Position numbers and translations under genes: made by a program. The notes under the pieces are model-generated. The model saw nothing but the letters and a program-made list of their open reading frames with translations, made no database searches and had not been told where the DNA came from. DNA of 64,000 nucleotides from Mesorhizobium sp. (GTDB taxonomy: Bacteria > Pseudomonadota > Alphaproteobacteria > Rhizobiales > Rhizobiaceae). Numbering within the stretch: the first letter of the stretch is position 1; every line of letters begins with the position of its first letter. The stretch spans positions 62,001 through 126,000 of the forward strand of contig SAJS01000015.1 of NCBI GenBank assembly GCA_004017535.1. The letters run 5' to 3'. This document shows positions 7,479 to 15,230 of the stretch, piece after piece.

Positions 7479-8789
7479 ATGACCGTTCAACCTGTCAGCA
7501 AGACTCTCCACGGCGACAAGATCTTCAGCGAGCCGACAATCACCTGCCCTAGTTGCAAAACTGATATCAAGCTCAACGAGTCGCTCGCCGGGCCGCTGAT
7601 CGCTGCAACACGCGAGGAGTACGAGCAGCGTATCGCCCAAACGAATGCAGCGATTACCCTCAAGGAAGAAGAACTCGAGCGTCAGCGCCACGAGGTCGCG
7701 GCGGCGAAAGAAGGCGTCGAGAGCCTCGTTGCCGAGAAGCTCAGAATCGAGCGCGCTCACATTGCGGCCGACGAGGCTCGCAAGGCCAAACTTTTGCTAT
7801 CAGCCGATTTGGACGAGCGCGACCGCAAGGTGGCAGAGTTGCAGGAGACGCTGAAGGCGCGCGATGACAAGCTCGAACAGGCGCAAAAGCAGCAGGCGGA
7901 ATTTCTAGCGAAGCAACGGGCTCTGGAGGACGAGCGGAGAGAGCTAGCCCTCACAATCGAGCGAAAGGTTCAGGAAGGGCTGGACGCCGTTCGTGCAAAG
8001 GCCAAGTCCGATGCCGAGGACGGCCTCAGAACGAAAATCGTCGAGAAAGAGGAACAGATCGCCGGCATGCAGCGCCAGATCGAGGATCTGAAGCGCCGCG
8101 CTGAACAGGGCTCCCAACAGCTGCAAGGTGAAGCTCTTGAGTTGGAATTGGAAGGACTGATCAGCAGGCGCTTCCCAGTTGACGTGATCGAGCCGGTGGC
8201 GAAAGGCGAGTTCGGTGGGGACGTCCTTCAGCGAGTCATCGGTCCGGCTGGGCAGTCATGCGGGGCCATTCTTTGGGAGTCAAAGCGCACCAAAAATTGG
8301 AGTCAGGGCTGGCTCGCCAAGCTGAGGACCGATCAGCGAGCGGCGAAGGCTGACATCGCCTTACTGATTTCTGAAGCCCTTCCCCCGGGAATTGAGACAT
8401 TCGACCTGGTCGACGGCGTTTATGTCGCCCATCCCAAATGTGCCATTCCTATCGCAGTCCTGCTCCGGCAGTCGCTGATCGAACTGTCCAACTCGATGTT
8501 GGTTCAAGTCGGGCAAGCCTCAAAGATGGAGCTGGTCTATGGTTATCTGACCGGGCCACGTTTTCGCCAGCGCATCGAGGCCATCGTCGAAAAGTTCTCT
8601 GACATGCAGGACGATCTTGCACGTGAGCGCAAAGCCACCATCCGACTGTGGGCCAAGCGAGAAGCTCAAATCCAAGGAGTAATTGAATCGACGGTGGGCA
8701 TGTACGGCGACTTGCAAGGCATTGCCGGGAAGGTGATGCAAGAGATTGAAAGCCTTGAAGTACTGGCTGTCTCGGGCCCCCCCTCATGA
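7479..8789 (+). CDS. DUF2130 domain coiled-coil protein
   Basis: The protein has 436 residues from ATG 7479, chosen because GAGG lies 8 nt upstream; the frame is open back to 7407. Residues about 10-30 hold ITCPSCKTDIKLNES, a CxxC zinc-ribbon-like knuckle. A long Glu/Lys/Arg-rich coiled coil runs from about 40 to 225. The DUF2130 core follows: SRRFPVDVIEPVAKGEFGGD, then CGAILWESKRTKNWSQGWLA and a second helical stretch at the end. The ESKRTKNWS segment recalls nuclease-like folds, but I cannot assign catalysis. The family is widespread and uncharacterised. It is cargo next to ICE regulatory debris. Confidence 0.85.
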   Translation: MTVQPVSKTLHGDKIFSEPTITCPSCKTDIKLNESLAGPLIAATREEYEQRIAQTNAAITLKEEELERQRHEVAAAKEGVESLVAEKLRIERAHIAADEARKAKLLLSADLDERDRKVAELQETLKARDDKLEQAQKQQAEFLAKQRALEDERRELALTIERKVQEGLDAVRAKAKSDAEDGLRTKIVEKEEQIAGMQRQIEDLKRRAEQGSQQLQGEALELELEGLISRRFPVDVIEPVAKGEFGGDVLQRVIGPAGQSCGAILWESKRTKNWSQGWLAKLRTDQRAAKADIALLISEALPPGIETFDLVDGVYVAHPKCAIPIAVLLRQSLIELSNSMLVQVGQASKMELVYGYLTGPRFRQRIEAIVEKFSDMQDDLARERKATIRLWAKREAQIQGVIESTVGMYGDLQGIAGKVMQEIESLEVLAVSGPPS

Positions 8790-8814
8790 TCGGTTGTCTG
8801 CGATCTGATGTCCT

Positions 8815-8961
8815 TTACCGAAAGTAGGGCAAGCGCTGCTCTTTCTGGCGCTGCGTCACTCCCTTCATCGTCACGCCGCTCGGGTCTGCCGCGTTGTTGC
8901 TGTAGCCTCCCTCACGCGCCAGGACTTTCTCCAGCGAGGCCGGTTCAAGTGGAGCTGTCAT
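8815..8961 (-). pseudogene. Truncated GH108-type lysozyme (N-acetylmuramidase) remnant
   Basis: A 48-codon minus-strand frame starts at ATG 8959-8961. It encodes [20 protein letters not shown] and GVTMKGVTQ, the N-terminal catalytic motif (the E in EGGY) of GH108 peptidoglycan hydrolases of phage and Rhizobiales origin. It then runs into RQKEQRLPYFR and stops. Complete family members are about 170-200 residues, so three quarters is missing. It is a fossil of a prophage or related gene. Confidence 0.7.
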
Positions 8962-9073
8962 AGGTGTTCCTTTCCCTTCGCAGAGCAGATTTTCAAAGTT
9001 GGAATTCAAGGCTGGAAACAAGTCCGCCCATCGGTTATGGACAGATGCTGTCGAGGCGGGCACCAGCGCACAG

Positions 9074-9673
9074 ATGTCAAAATTATCTACATGGCTCCGG
9101 AAGAACGGCTGGTTCGGCCTGCAAATGAAATTGCCGGACTTCGCTACTGTCGGCCGCTACACGTACGGCGTGACTACGGAAAGCGCGTGGATGGCGTCAG
9201 CAGATGCCCCGCTCTCGGTCGGTTCCTATTGTTCCATCGCCAGTGGTGTTCAGTTCTATTGCAAAAGCGGCCACGTTCACGACTGCGCGACTTCTTTTCC
9301 GATCCACTTCAGCGTCCTTGGCCAGCCGATGCCGAATGCCAGCCTCGGCCACCGAAGGGGTATCAGTGTTGGCAATGATGTCTGGATCGGGCGCAACGCT
9401 GCCATAATGCCTGGGGTCACGATCGGCGATGGCGCCGTCATAGGCGCGCATGCGGTCGTTGCGAGGGACATTCCGCCCTATGCCGTTGCGGTGGGCAACC
9501 CAGCTCGGGTCGTCAGATATCGCTTTGACGACCAAACCATTTCCAAGTTGTTGGCGATCCGCTGGTGGGACTGGGACCTCGAGAAGGTCAAGGCCGAGGC
9601 GGACGCCCTGACTGGCCCGATTGATGACTTCATCGTCAGGCACTTTCAGATACCTGCCAGCGCACCGACGTGA
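9074..9673 (+). CDS. CatB/Vat-like O-acetyltransferase (left-handed beta-helix)
   Basis: The protein has 199 residues from ATG 9074; a longer TTG start at 8999 is possible. Hexapeptide repeats form the body: [37 protein letters not shown], then [21 protein letters not shown] and [14 protein letters not shown]. The [11 protein letters not shown] segment carries the catalytic His region of xenobiotic acetyltransferases. The family acetylates chloramphenicol or streptogramins, but many rhizobial members modify surface sugars, so a resistance role is not proven. It starts close to the divergent GH108 scrap and sits within element cargo. Confidence 0.8.
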   Translation: MSKLSTWLRKNGWFGLQMKLPDFATVGRYTYGVTTESAWMASADAPLSVGSYCSIASGVQFYCKSGHVHDCATSFPIHFSVLGQPMPNASLGHRRGISVGNDVWIGRNAAIMPGVTIGDGAVIGAHAVVARDIPPYAVAVGNPARVVRYRFDDQTISKLLAIRWWDWDLEKVKAEADALTGPIDDFIVRHFQIPASAPT

Positions 9674-10136
9674 AACTGCAATCGCAGGTCTCCACCTCGG
9701 CGGAGCCTTGCGAGTGGTACCAAGGCTCTTCTTCTTCCTAAAGCGTGGCAGCTCGGGTACCGGAGTCAGGGCGCTTACGGTTATCATTATGCCGCTGGGT
9801 GATCGCTGTCATGGCAGCAGTTGGCCTGTTCCGGAAGGCCGGGTTTCAAGGAGCCAGCGTACCGACATGCCGGAGGTTGCAACCTGTTTGCGTGACGTAG
9901 AAGCCGACCACGCCGCCACCCACGGACCACAAGTTGCGGCGGGCCGGGGCTTGTGCTTTGCGCGGGACGTTCAACTTGCCCGGGCCTCCAAGCTTCAACG
10001 GGATCAGGCATCCGTGAGCTGCCGGGTAGCGTCCTTTCCTCGCCAGACGCAGCCAAGTTGCGGTCGAGCACTTCCTCGATGTGGGGCACGTCGACACTAG
10101 AGGGTGATCTTGCCGGCCCGGCCGTGAGGGACCTTC
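9674..10136. other. Gene-poor stretch between acetyltransferase and thermonuclease
   Basis: About 460 bp have only compositionally poor overlapping frames on both strands. I support no gene here. The two neighbours converge on it. Confidence 0.4.
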
Positions 10137-10994
10137 TTAGAGCTTGGACCTTCGCCATCCCGCCGCAACAGCTTCGGCTTCCGAGCAGAACCACCTCTCG
10201 CCTTTGGCCTCGTTGATAATAGTGACGCTATAATATCTTTGCCCAGGCACGTGGTAGATCCGCACGCCTTCCGCCGAAATGTTGCCCTTGATGTTGCAGC
10301 CAGCGTTGCCGCTGCCGAGCGCGAAGGTCGGTGTCGATGGCGCTTGCACATCTTCGCTGTGTTGCGCTCGCCAGTTCCAAGGCGCCTGGAAGTCGCCCAC
10401 CCATAGGCCGAGCTTTGCCGCCTGCGCCTTTGCCTGTTGCGCTGCATAGGCGCCGTTGCTGTATTTCGGCCAATCCAGCGCCTGCCCCTGCTCGACCATC
10501 CATGCGGCCACATCGGCTCCGTCAGCCCGGGTGCAATTGCCGACAAAGCGCCCGTAGCGGTCCCATGTCACGAAAGCACACTGCGCCGGCCTGGAGGCTG
10601 CCAGGAATTTGTCCAGCGCTTCGGCCGAGCGGCGGCCGCAGGGATATTCGAAGCCTTTTGCGTCGTCGCAATATTGCCGGCTCTCGGGCGCGTCAACACC
10701 GTTGAAGCGCACCCGCTGGCCGTGGATCTCGATCGTGTCGCCGTCGATCACCGAGGCGACGCCGGCGATCGACACCGGCCGCGGCTTGATGATGTTCTGC
10801 AGGTTGATCTCCGGCAACGGCCCGCTTTTGTGCAGAACGAATTGCGTGACCAGTGCGGAGACCGCGGCTACCGTCACGAGCACGAGACGAAGCGGCACGC
10901 CGGCCCATCGCCTGGAACGCGAGCGTTGCGCGCCAGTGCGCCGACGCCACTGGTCAGAGCGGTTGTCGAAGCGCGATTTGTCGATCCCGGTCAC
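10137..10994 (-). CDS. Membrane-anchored thermonuclease (SNase-like) protein
   Basis: The protein has 285 residues from GTG 10992-10994, which has GAGGGG about 10 nt upstream; the frame is open to ATG 11141. A basic N-terminus is followed by a membrane anchor (VLVTVAAVSALVTQFVL). The SNase domain follows: VIDGDTIEIHGQRVRFNGVD with the Asp and Arg catalytic positions, APESRQ, and DRYGR. After about residue 220 is a tail, CNIKGNISAEG then YHVPGQRYYSVTII, found on many rhizobial thermonucleases. The anchor would place the nuclease outside the inner membrane. It degrades DNA or RNA in the presence of calcium if typical. A hairpin (CCCCTC ... GAGGGG) precedes the start. Confidence 0.85.
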   Translation of the reverse strand: MTGIDKSRFDNRSDQWRRRTGAQRSRSRRWAGVPLRLVLVTVAAVSALVTQFVLHKSGPLPEINLQNIIKPRPVSIAGVASVIDGDTIEIHGQRVRFNGVDAPESRQYCDDAKGFEYPCGRRSAEALDKFLAASRPAQCAFVTWDRYGRFVGNCTRADGADVAAWMVEQGQALDWPKYSNGAYAAQQAKAQAAKLGLWVGDFQAPWNWRAQHSEDVQAPSTPTFALGSGNAGCNIKGNISAEGVRIYHVPGQRYYSVTIINEAKGERWFCSEAEAVAAGWRRSKL

Positions 10995-11281
10995 ATTCCC
11001 CAGTCCCCTCGGAGGGGATAATGCGACTTTTGCACGTTTTGTCGAATCGAGTGATGCCGCCAGCCTCGAGCCGTTTGCCTCAGGTCCTGCGTCTCGTCGC
11101 ATGGGCAAGCGGCGACGACTGACGGTCCTAATCAACGTCACGGCGCCAAGTCCTTGCGAAACCGGGCAAGGCGCATATTGTTTGTTGGTCGGGTCTGCAG
11201 TCCAAGAACCTGGACCCTGGACGCGGTGCTATTTGATCGAGGATGGCCGAACTTCAATAGAGCCATCCGTGGGACAGAGCC

Positions 11282-12799
11282 ATGCAGCACGGGGCCGTGA
11301 GTAATGCGGGCATGGGGCGAGGCCAGCGTGGGCCGGCCGACGGCGATGTTGTCCGCGAGCAAGCCGCCCTCTTTCGTCTCACCGATCGACTTTACCGGGC
11401 CAATGGCCTTGACGAGATCTACGATGCGGCGCTGGACGCCATATGCGACGCCCTCGGTTCGTCGCGCGCCTCGATCCTGAGATTTGACAGCCACGGCGTC
11501 ATGAGCTTTGTCGCCTGGCGCTCTCTCTCTGAAGACTATCGCAGGGCCGTCAACGGTCACACACCTTGGACCTGCAATGAGCACGACGCCGAGCCAATCT
11601 TTGTCGAGGATATTCGTCTCAGCGGTGAATCCCGGCAGCTCATCGACACGGTCCTCGGCGAGGGAATCCAGGCGCTGGCCTTTATCCCGCTTGCCAGCTC
11701 TCGCGAGCTCATCGGCAAGTTCATGGTCTACTACCCGGCACCCCACCGCTTCGGCGATCGTGAACGCGAATTGGCGTTGACCATCGCCCGTCAGCTCGGC
11801 TTTGCGATCGAGCGGGAGCGGGCGGAAACGACAGCAGCGCGACTGAGCGCACTGGTCGAATCCTCGGATGATGCCATCATCGCGACGGATATGGATGGCA
11901 TCGTCACCGACTGGAACAGCGGCGCCGAGCGTCTCTACGGCTACGGCCGCGAGGAAATGGTCGGACGTCCGCTCATGGCGCTGATACCGCCCGATCGCCA
12001 GAATGAGGAGCGCGAGATTCTGGCGCGCATTCGCAATGGAGAGCATGTCGGGCATTTCGAGACCGTTCGAATGCACAAGGATGGCAGCAGCATTCCCATC
12101 TCGTTGACCGCTTCCCCGATCCCGGACGCGTCCGGCGCGATCGTCGGTGTCTCCAAGATAGGCCGTGACATTTCCGAACGGCTACGCGCGCAACAGCAGC
12201 GGGAACTACTGCTTCGCGAGATGGACCACCGCGTGAAGAATCTCTTTGCCATCGCATGCACCATCGTCAGTTTGAGCGCGCCAGCCGCTGAAACGCCGGC
12301 CGCGCTCGCCTCCACCGTGTCCGACCGCCTCGGCGCGCTCGCGCGGGCGCATGCGCTGACGATGCTCCCAGCGACCGGCCACTCAGTTCAGGCCGCGACC
12401 AGCCTGCATGCACTGGTCGCCGCAATCCTCGAGCCATACCGGCAGGGAACTGGCGAGCATCCCCGCTTCACGATCAGTGGCATCGATATGACGGTGCCTC
12501 CAGCGATGATCACGCCGCTTTCTCTGCTGCTCCACGAATTCGCCACCAACGCTGCCAAACACGGCAGCCTCTCGTCGGCCGCCGGCTCGATAGAGATTGC
12601 CTGCTCCAGCAGGGACGGTAAGGTGACTGTCAATTGGCGTGAGGTAGGAGGACCACCTCCAGTCGCAACCGAAGACGAAGGTTTCGGGAGCCGCTTGATC
12701 CGCGCCGCGGCGAGTGAGCTTGGCGGAGTGGTGCGAGGTTGGGACGCCGCCGGACTTGTCCTTGAGATCACGATCGATCTCGAAAGATTCCCCGCCTGA
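11282..12799 (+). CDS. GAF-PAS HWE-family sensor histidine kinase
   Basis: The protein has 505 residues. A GAF domain covers about 25-175, and a PAS domain about 185-300 (ALVESSDDAIIATDMDGIVT, DWNSGAERLYGYGREEMVGR). The kinase core then has the phospho-acceptor box LREMDHRVKNLFAIA, the N box LSLLLHEFATNAAKHGSLS and the WREVGGPPP block that gives HWE kinases their name. No membrane segment is visible, so it is cytosolic and probably senses a small ligand or redox state. Rhizobial HWE kinases often feed the PhyR-NepR-EcfG general stress pathway. The stress-type genes directly downstream fit that idea. No cognate regulator gene lies next to it. Confidence 0.9.
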   Translation: MQHGAVSNAGMGRGQRGPADGDVVREQAALFRLTDRLYRANGLDEIYDAALDAICDALGSSRASILRFDSHGVMSFVAWRSLSEDYRRAVNGHTPWTCNEHDAEPIFVEDIRLSGESRQLIDTVLGEGIQALAFIPLASSRELIGKFMVYYPAPHRFGDRERELALTIARQLGFAIERERAETTAARLSALVESSDDAIIATDMDGIVTDWNSGAERLYGYGREEMVGRPLMALIPPDRQNEEREILARIRNGEHVGHFETVRMHKDGSSIPISLTASPIPDASGAIVGVSKIGRDISERLRAQQQRELLLREMDHRVKNLFAIACTIVSLSAPAAETPAALASTVSDRLGALARAHALTMLPATGHSVQAATSLHALVAAILEPYRQGTGEHPRFTISGIDMTVPPAMITPLSLLLHEFATNAAKHGSLSSAAGSIEIACSSRDGKVTVNWREVGGPPPVATEDEGFGSRLIRAAASELGGVVRGWDAAGLVLEITIDLERFPA

Positions 12800-12926
12800 T
12801 GTCCTAGCCGCTTGTCGGGGCAGCAGCTCCAGCGGGCGCTCAGCGAAATCGAGTTGGCGTTGGAACAAACGCGACAGCCTTCTGTTTGCCTCTGAGCACA
12901 ATTCAGTGCGTTAGAGGACATCATCC

Positions 12927-13676
12927 ATGAAGATTCATTTGGTATCGGCCGCGCTCTGCACGGCCGTCGCCTTGAGTTTTGCCCATCCGGCGCTCAGTGC
13001 CGAAAAGGCGCAGGATTTCGTCAACAAGGCCGCCGCAGGCGGGATCTTCGAGGTCGAGTCCAGCAAGATCGTCCAGGGCAAGGCGAAAGATCAGGCCGTC
13101 AACGACTTTGCCCAGAAAATGATTACCGATCACGGCGCGGCCAACGCCAAGCTGCAGTCGGTCGCCGGCGAGCAGAAACTGCAGGTTCCGGCCGAAACGG
13201 ACGCCAAGCACAAGAGCGATCTCGAGGCGTTGAAATCGTCGAATGGTTCGGCCGACCAGTCCTACGTGAAAATGCAGCAAGATGCGCATGCCGATGCGGT
13301 CAAGCTGTTCCAGGACTATGCGGCCGACGGCGACAACGCGGATCTCAAGTCATTCGCGCAGCAGACGTTGCCGACGCTCAAGATGCACCAGGAGATGATC
13401 GAAAAGATCGCCTCCGGCAGAACCGACAATACCGCAACGACCAGCACCAAACCCGCGGCGACAGACACAGACCAGAATGCATCCGCTCCGGTGCCTGGTG
13501 CGAACAGCTTTACCGAAGCGCAGGCGAAATCGAGGATCCAGGATGCCGGCTTCGCCAATGTCAGCGCGCTGACGAAGGACGACCAGGGCATCTGGCGCGG
13601 CACCGCCGAGAAGGACGGAAAGCAGGTGGCCGTCGCCCTCGATTTCAAGGGCAACGTGGTTGCCGACGCTCAATAA
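12927..13676 (+). CDS. DUF4142 periplasmic protein with PepSY-like C-terminus
   Basis: The protein has 249 residues. A signal peptide spans about 1-23 (CTAVALSFAHPALSA). Residues about 27-160 form the four-helix DUF4142 domain: QDFVNKAAAGGIFEVESSKI, QAVNDFAQKMITDHGAANAK and a late LPTLKMHQEMIEKIA. The end (about 190-249) has a PepSY-like strand pattern, FTEAQAKSRIQDAGFANVSA. DUF4142 is a ferritin-like helical family of unknown function common in stress-inducible rhizobial operons. It lies 25 bp before the general stress protein gene, suggesting an operon. Confidence 0.9.
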   Translation: MKIHLVSAALCTAVALSFAHPALSAEKAQDFVNKAAAGGIFEVESSKIVQGKAKDQAVNDFAQKMITDHGAANAKLQSVAGEQKLQVPAETDAKHKSDLEALKSSNGSADQSYVKMQQDAHADAVKLFQDYAADGDNADLKSFAQQTLPTLKMHQEMIEKIASGRTDNTATTSTKPAATDTDQNASAPVPGANSFTEAQAKSRIQDAGFANVSALTKDDQGIWRGTAEKDGKQVAVALDFKGNVVADAQ

Positions 13677-13701
13677 CCGAACTCACGAGATGGAGTGAAA
13701 C

Positions 13702-14307
13702 ATGACAACCGTCACCGGACTTTTCGATGATTATCAGGACGCCTCCGACGCCGTAAGTCAACTCGAAGCGATCGGCGTGCCGCGAGACGACATCAGCATC
13801 GTGGCCAACAATTCCGACAATTGGTATCGGGAGGATGAGGCCTCGGATGCCGGCGAAGATGCCGCCGCCGGGGCGGGCCTCGGGGCGCTCGTCGGCGGCG
13901 CTGGCGGCCTGCTTACGGGGCTCGGGATCATGGCGATCCCCGGTGTCGGGCCCGTCGTGGCGGCCGGCTGGCTGGCCGCTACGGCCGTCGGCGCGGTGAG
14001 CGGCGCCGTGGTCGGCGGAGCCGCGGGCGGAATCGTCGCAGCGCTGACGGAGTCCGGCGTTCCAGAGCGCGACGCTCATGTCTATGCCGAGGGCGTTCGC
14101 CGCGGCGGCAGCCTGGTGACTGCCAGGGTGGATGATCGGCTCGCCGGCGAAGCTGAGCGCATTCTGCGTGGAGAGCGTTCCGTCAATCTTGACGAGCGGC
14201 GTAGCGCCTACGAGTCCGGCGGATGGACAGGGTTCGACGCCACGGCAGAGCCCTATGATGACATCGAGAACGAACGCGACCGCGCTCGCCGAACCACACC
14301 GCTCTAA
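13702..14307 (+). CDS. General stress protein, YflT/GsiB-17M-like with glycine-rich membrane segment
   Basis: The protein has 201 residues. The N-terminal MTTVTGLFDDYQDASDAVSQ with LEAIGVPRDDISIVANN is the conserved start of the YflT-like stress family. Glycine/alanine-rich segments at about 53-115 (GLGALVGGAGGLLTGLGIMA) could insert into or coat a membrane. The C-terminal part has GVPERDAHVYAEGVRRGGSL. The gene follows DUF4142 closely with GGAG upstream. It is followed by a terminator-like hairpin and then meets the convergent RepB-type gene, overlapping its stop by 4 bp. Confidence 0.85.
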   Translation: MTTVTGLFDDYQDASDAVSQLEAIGVPRDDISIVANNSDNWYREDEASDAGEDAAAGAGLGALVGGAGGLLTGLGIMAIPGVGPVVAAGWLAATAVGAVSGAVVGGAAGGIVAALTESGVPERDAHVYAEGVRRGGSLVTARVDDRLAGEAERILRGERSVNLDERRSAYESGGWTGFDATAEPYDDIENERDRARRTTPL

Positions 14308-15230
14308 GAAATGCGGCCCCGTCGAACTCTCGGCGGGGCCTTCCCTTTCCCCCGCGGGAGCGACGCCTGGGCACGATTGTTTGGCGCCGGCGTGGGGCGC
14401 CTTCGACGACGCATCGATGGATCGATGTGCGTTGAAAAATCCAGGATCGTTTGAAACTGTGCTAAGCGTTGGGGAAAGTGTTGGGCAAGATATCTCACCA
14501 CTTTGGCGCTCTCCATGAGCCGAAGGATATAGCCCCTGGCTGCCACAAGCTCGAGGTTCCAGATGCCGCTCCATTCCGCCGCCCGCTGAAACCTCCTGCT
14601 CAGATTGGCCAATTCGCTTTCCATGGCCGCCAATTGCGCGGCCTCGATCCCCGGGAACTGCTGCCGCGGCCTTGAACGATCGGTGATCTGCGATTGCGGC
14701 GTGAGGATTATGAAGACCCGTGCGGTATTGAGCTTCACCCTCCTCAGCGCAATCATCAGCTTCGTGATTTCGACTTGCCGATAAGGAACAACCTGTCGAA
14801 GCAGACCGAACATTTTGAGCGGCACGACGCAGTCGCTTAGCAGGTCGAGGACCTCCGGGCAGATTCCTCCCGCAAGCCGCCGGTCCATCTTATCGAAATC
14901 GTCGAGCCCTGCAGGCGCGATCCTGTTTTGCGGATGCTTGCCCGCAATCCGATCCATAAGAGCTTGTGGCAGAACGCCGAGCGATTCAGTCGTCAGCAAG
15001 ACACGAAAGAAATCCACGGCGAGCAACTCACGGAACGCTTCCTCAGCGACCTCTAGCCGCTCCCTCGCTTCGTCGGCCTCGAGAATGAAAGCTCGCATCT
15101 CTTCATTCTGTTTTTTCAGACTCCTTAGGAAGACGTATTTGTGAAGCGGTCCGGCCGGCTCACACAGTCCGCCTGTCAGATGAATCGCATGTCGACTGCT
15201 CTTGAGCGTGTGAGCTTCGGTTTCCATCAT
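14304..15230 (-). CDS. RepB C-terminal-domain (plasmid-partition-like) protein paired with recombinase
   Basis: The protein has 308 residues. The central and C-terminal part carries the RepB plasmid-partition C-terminal domain: VVPLKMFGLLRQVVPYRQVE, ITKLMIALRRVKLNTARVFI, then LVAARGYILRLMESAKVVRY and LAQHFPQRLAQFQTIL. No ParB nuclease-like N-terminal domain with GERR/HRR motifs is visible, so it cannot be a standard ParB. The start ATG overlaps the stop of the upstream serine recombinase (15227-15230), so the two are translationally coupled. The tail is Arg/Pro-rich. Such pairs recur in alphaproteobacteria. The role of the RepB-like partner is unknown; it may be a DNA-binding accessory factor for recombination. 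Confidence 0.75.
   Translation of the reverse strand: MMETEAHTLKSSRHAIHLTGGLCEPAGPLHKYVFLRSLKKQNEEMRAFILEADEARERLEVAEEAFRELLAVDFFRVLLTTESLGVLPQALMDRIAGKHPQNRIAPAGLDDFDKMDRRLAGGICPEVLDLLSDCVVPLKMFGLLRQVVPYRQVEITKLMIALRRVKLNTARVFIILTPQSQITDRSRPRQQFPGIEAAQLAAMESELANLSRRFQRAAEWSGIWNLELVAARGYILRLMESAKVVRYLAQHFPQRLAQFQTILDFSTHIDPSMRRRRRPTPAPNNRAQASLPRGKGKAPPRVRRGRIS
14315..14347 (+). terminator. Terminator after the stress gene
   Basis: The arms GGCCCCG (14315-14321) and CGGGGCC (14334-14340) form a stem with a 12-nt loop and are followed by TTCCCTTT. It is 7 bp beyond the stress-protein stop. It lies inside the 3' end of the opposing RepB-type gene. Confidence 0.55.

Noticed and set aside
9787-10194. 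A 135-codon minus-strand frame next to the thermonuclease
   Set aside because: Low-quality composition, no motif, and overlap with the end of the thermonuclease gene.
11138-12076. A 312-codon minus-strand frame opposite the histidine kinase
   Set aside because: The kinase has intact GAF, PAS and HWE motifs; the opposite frame has none.
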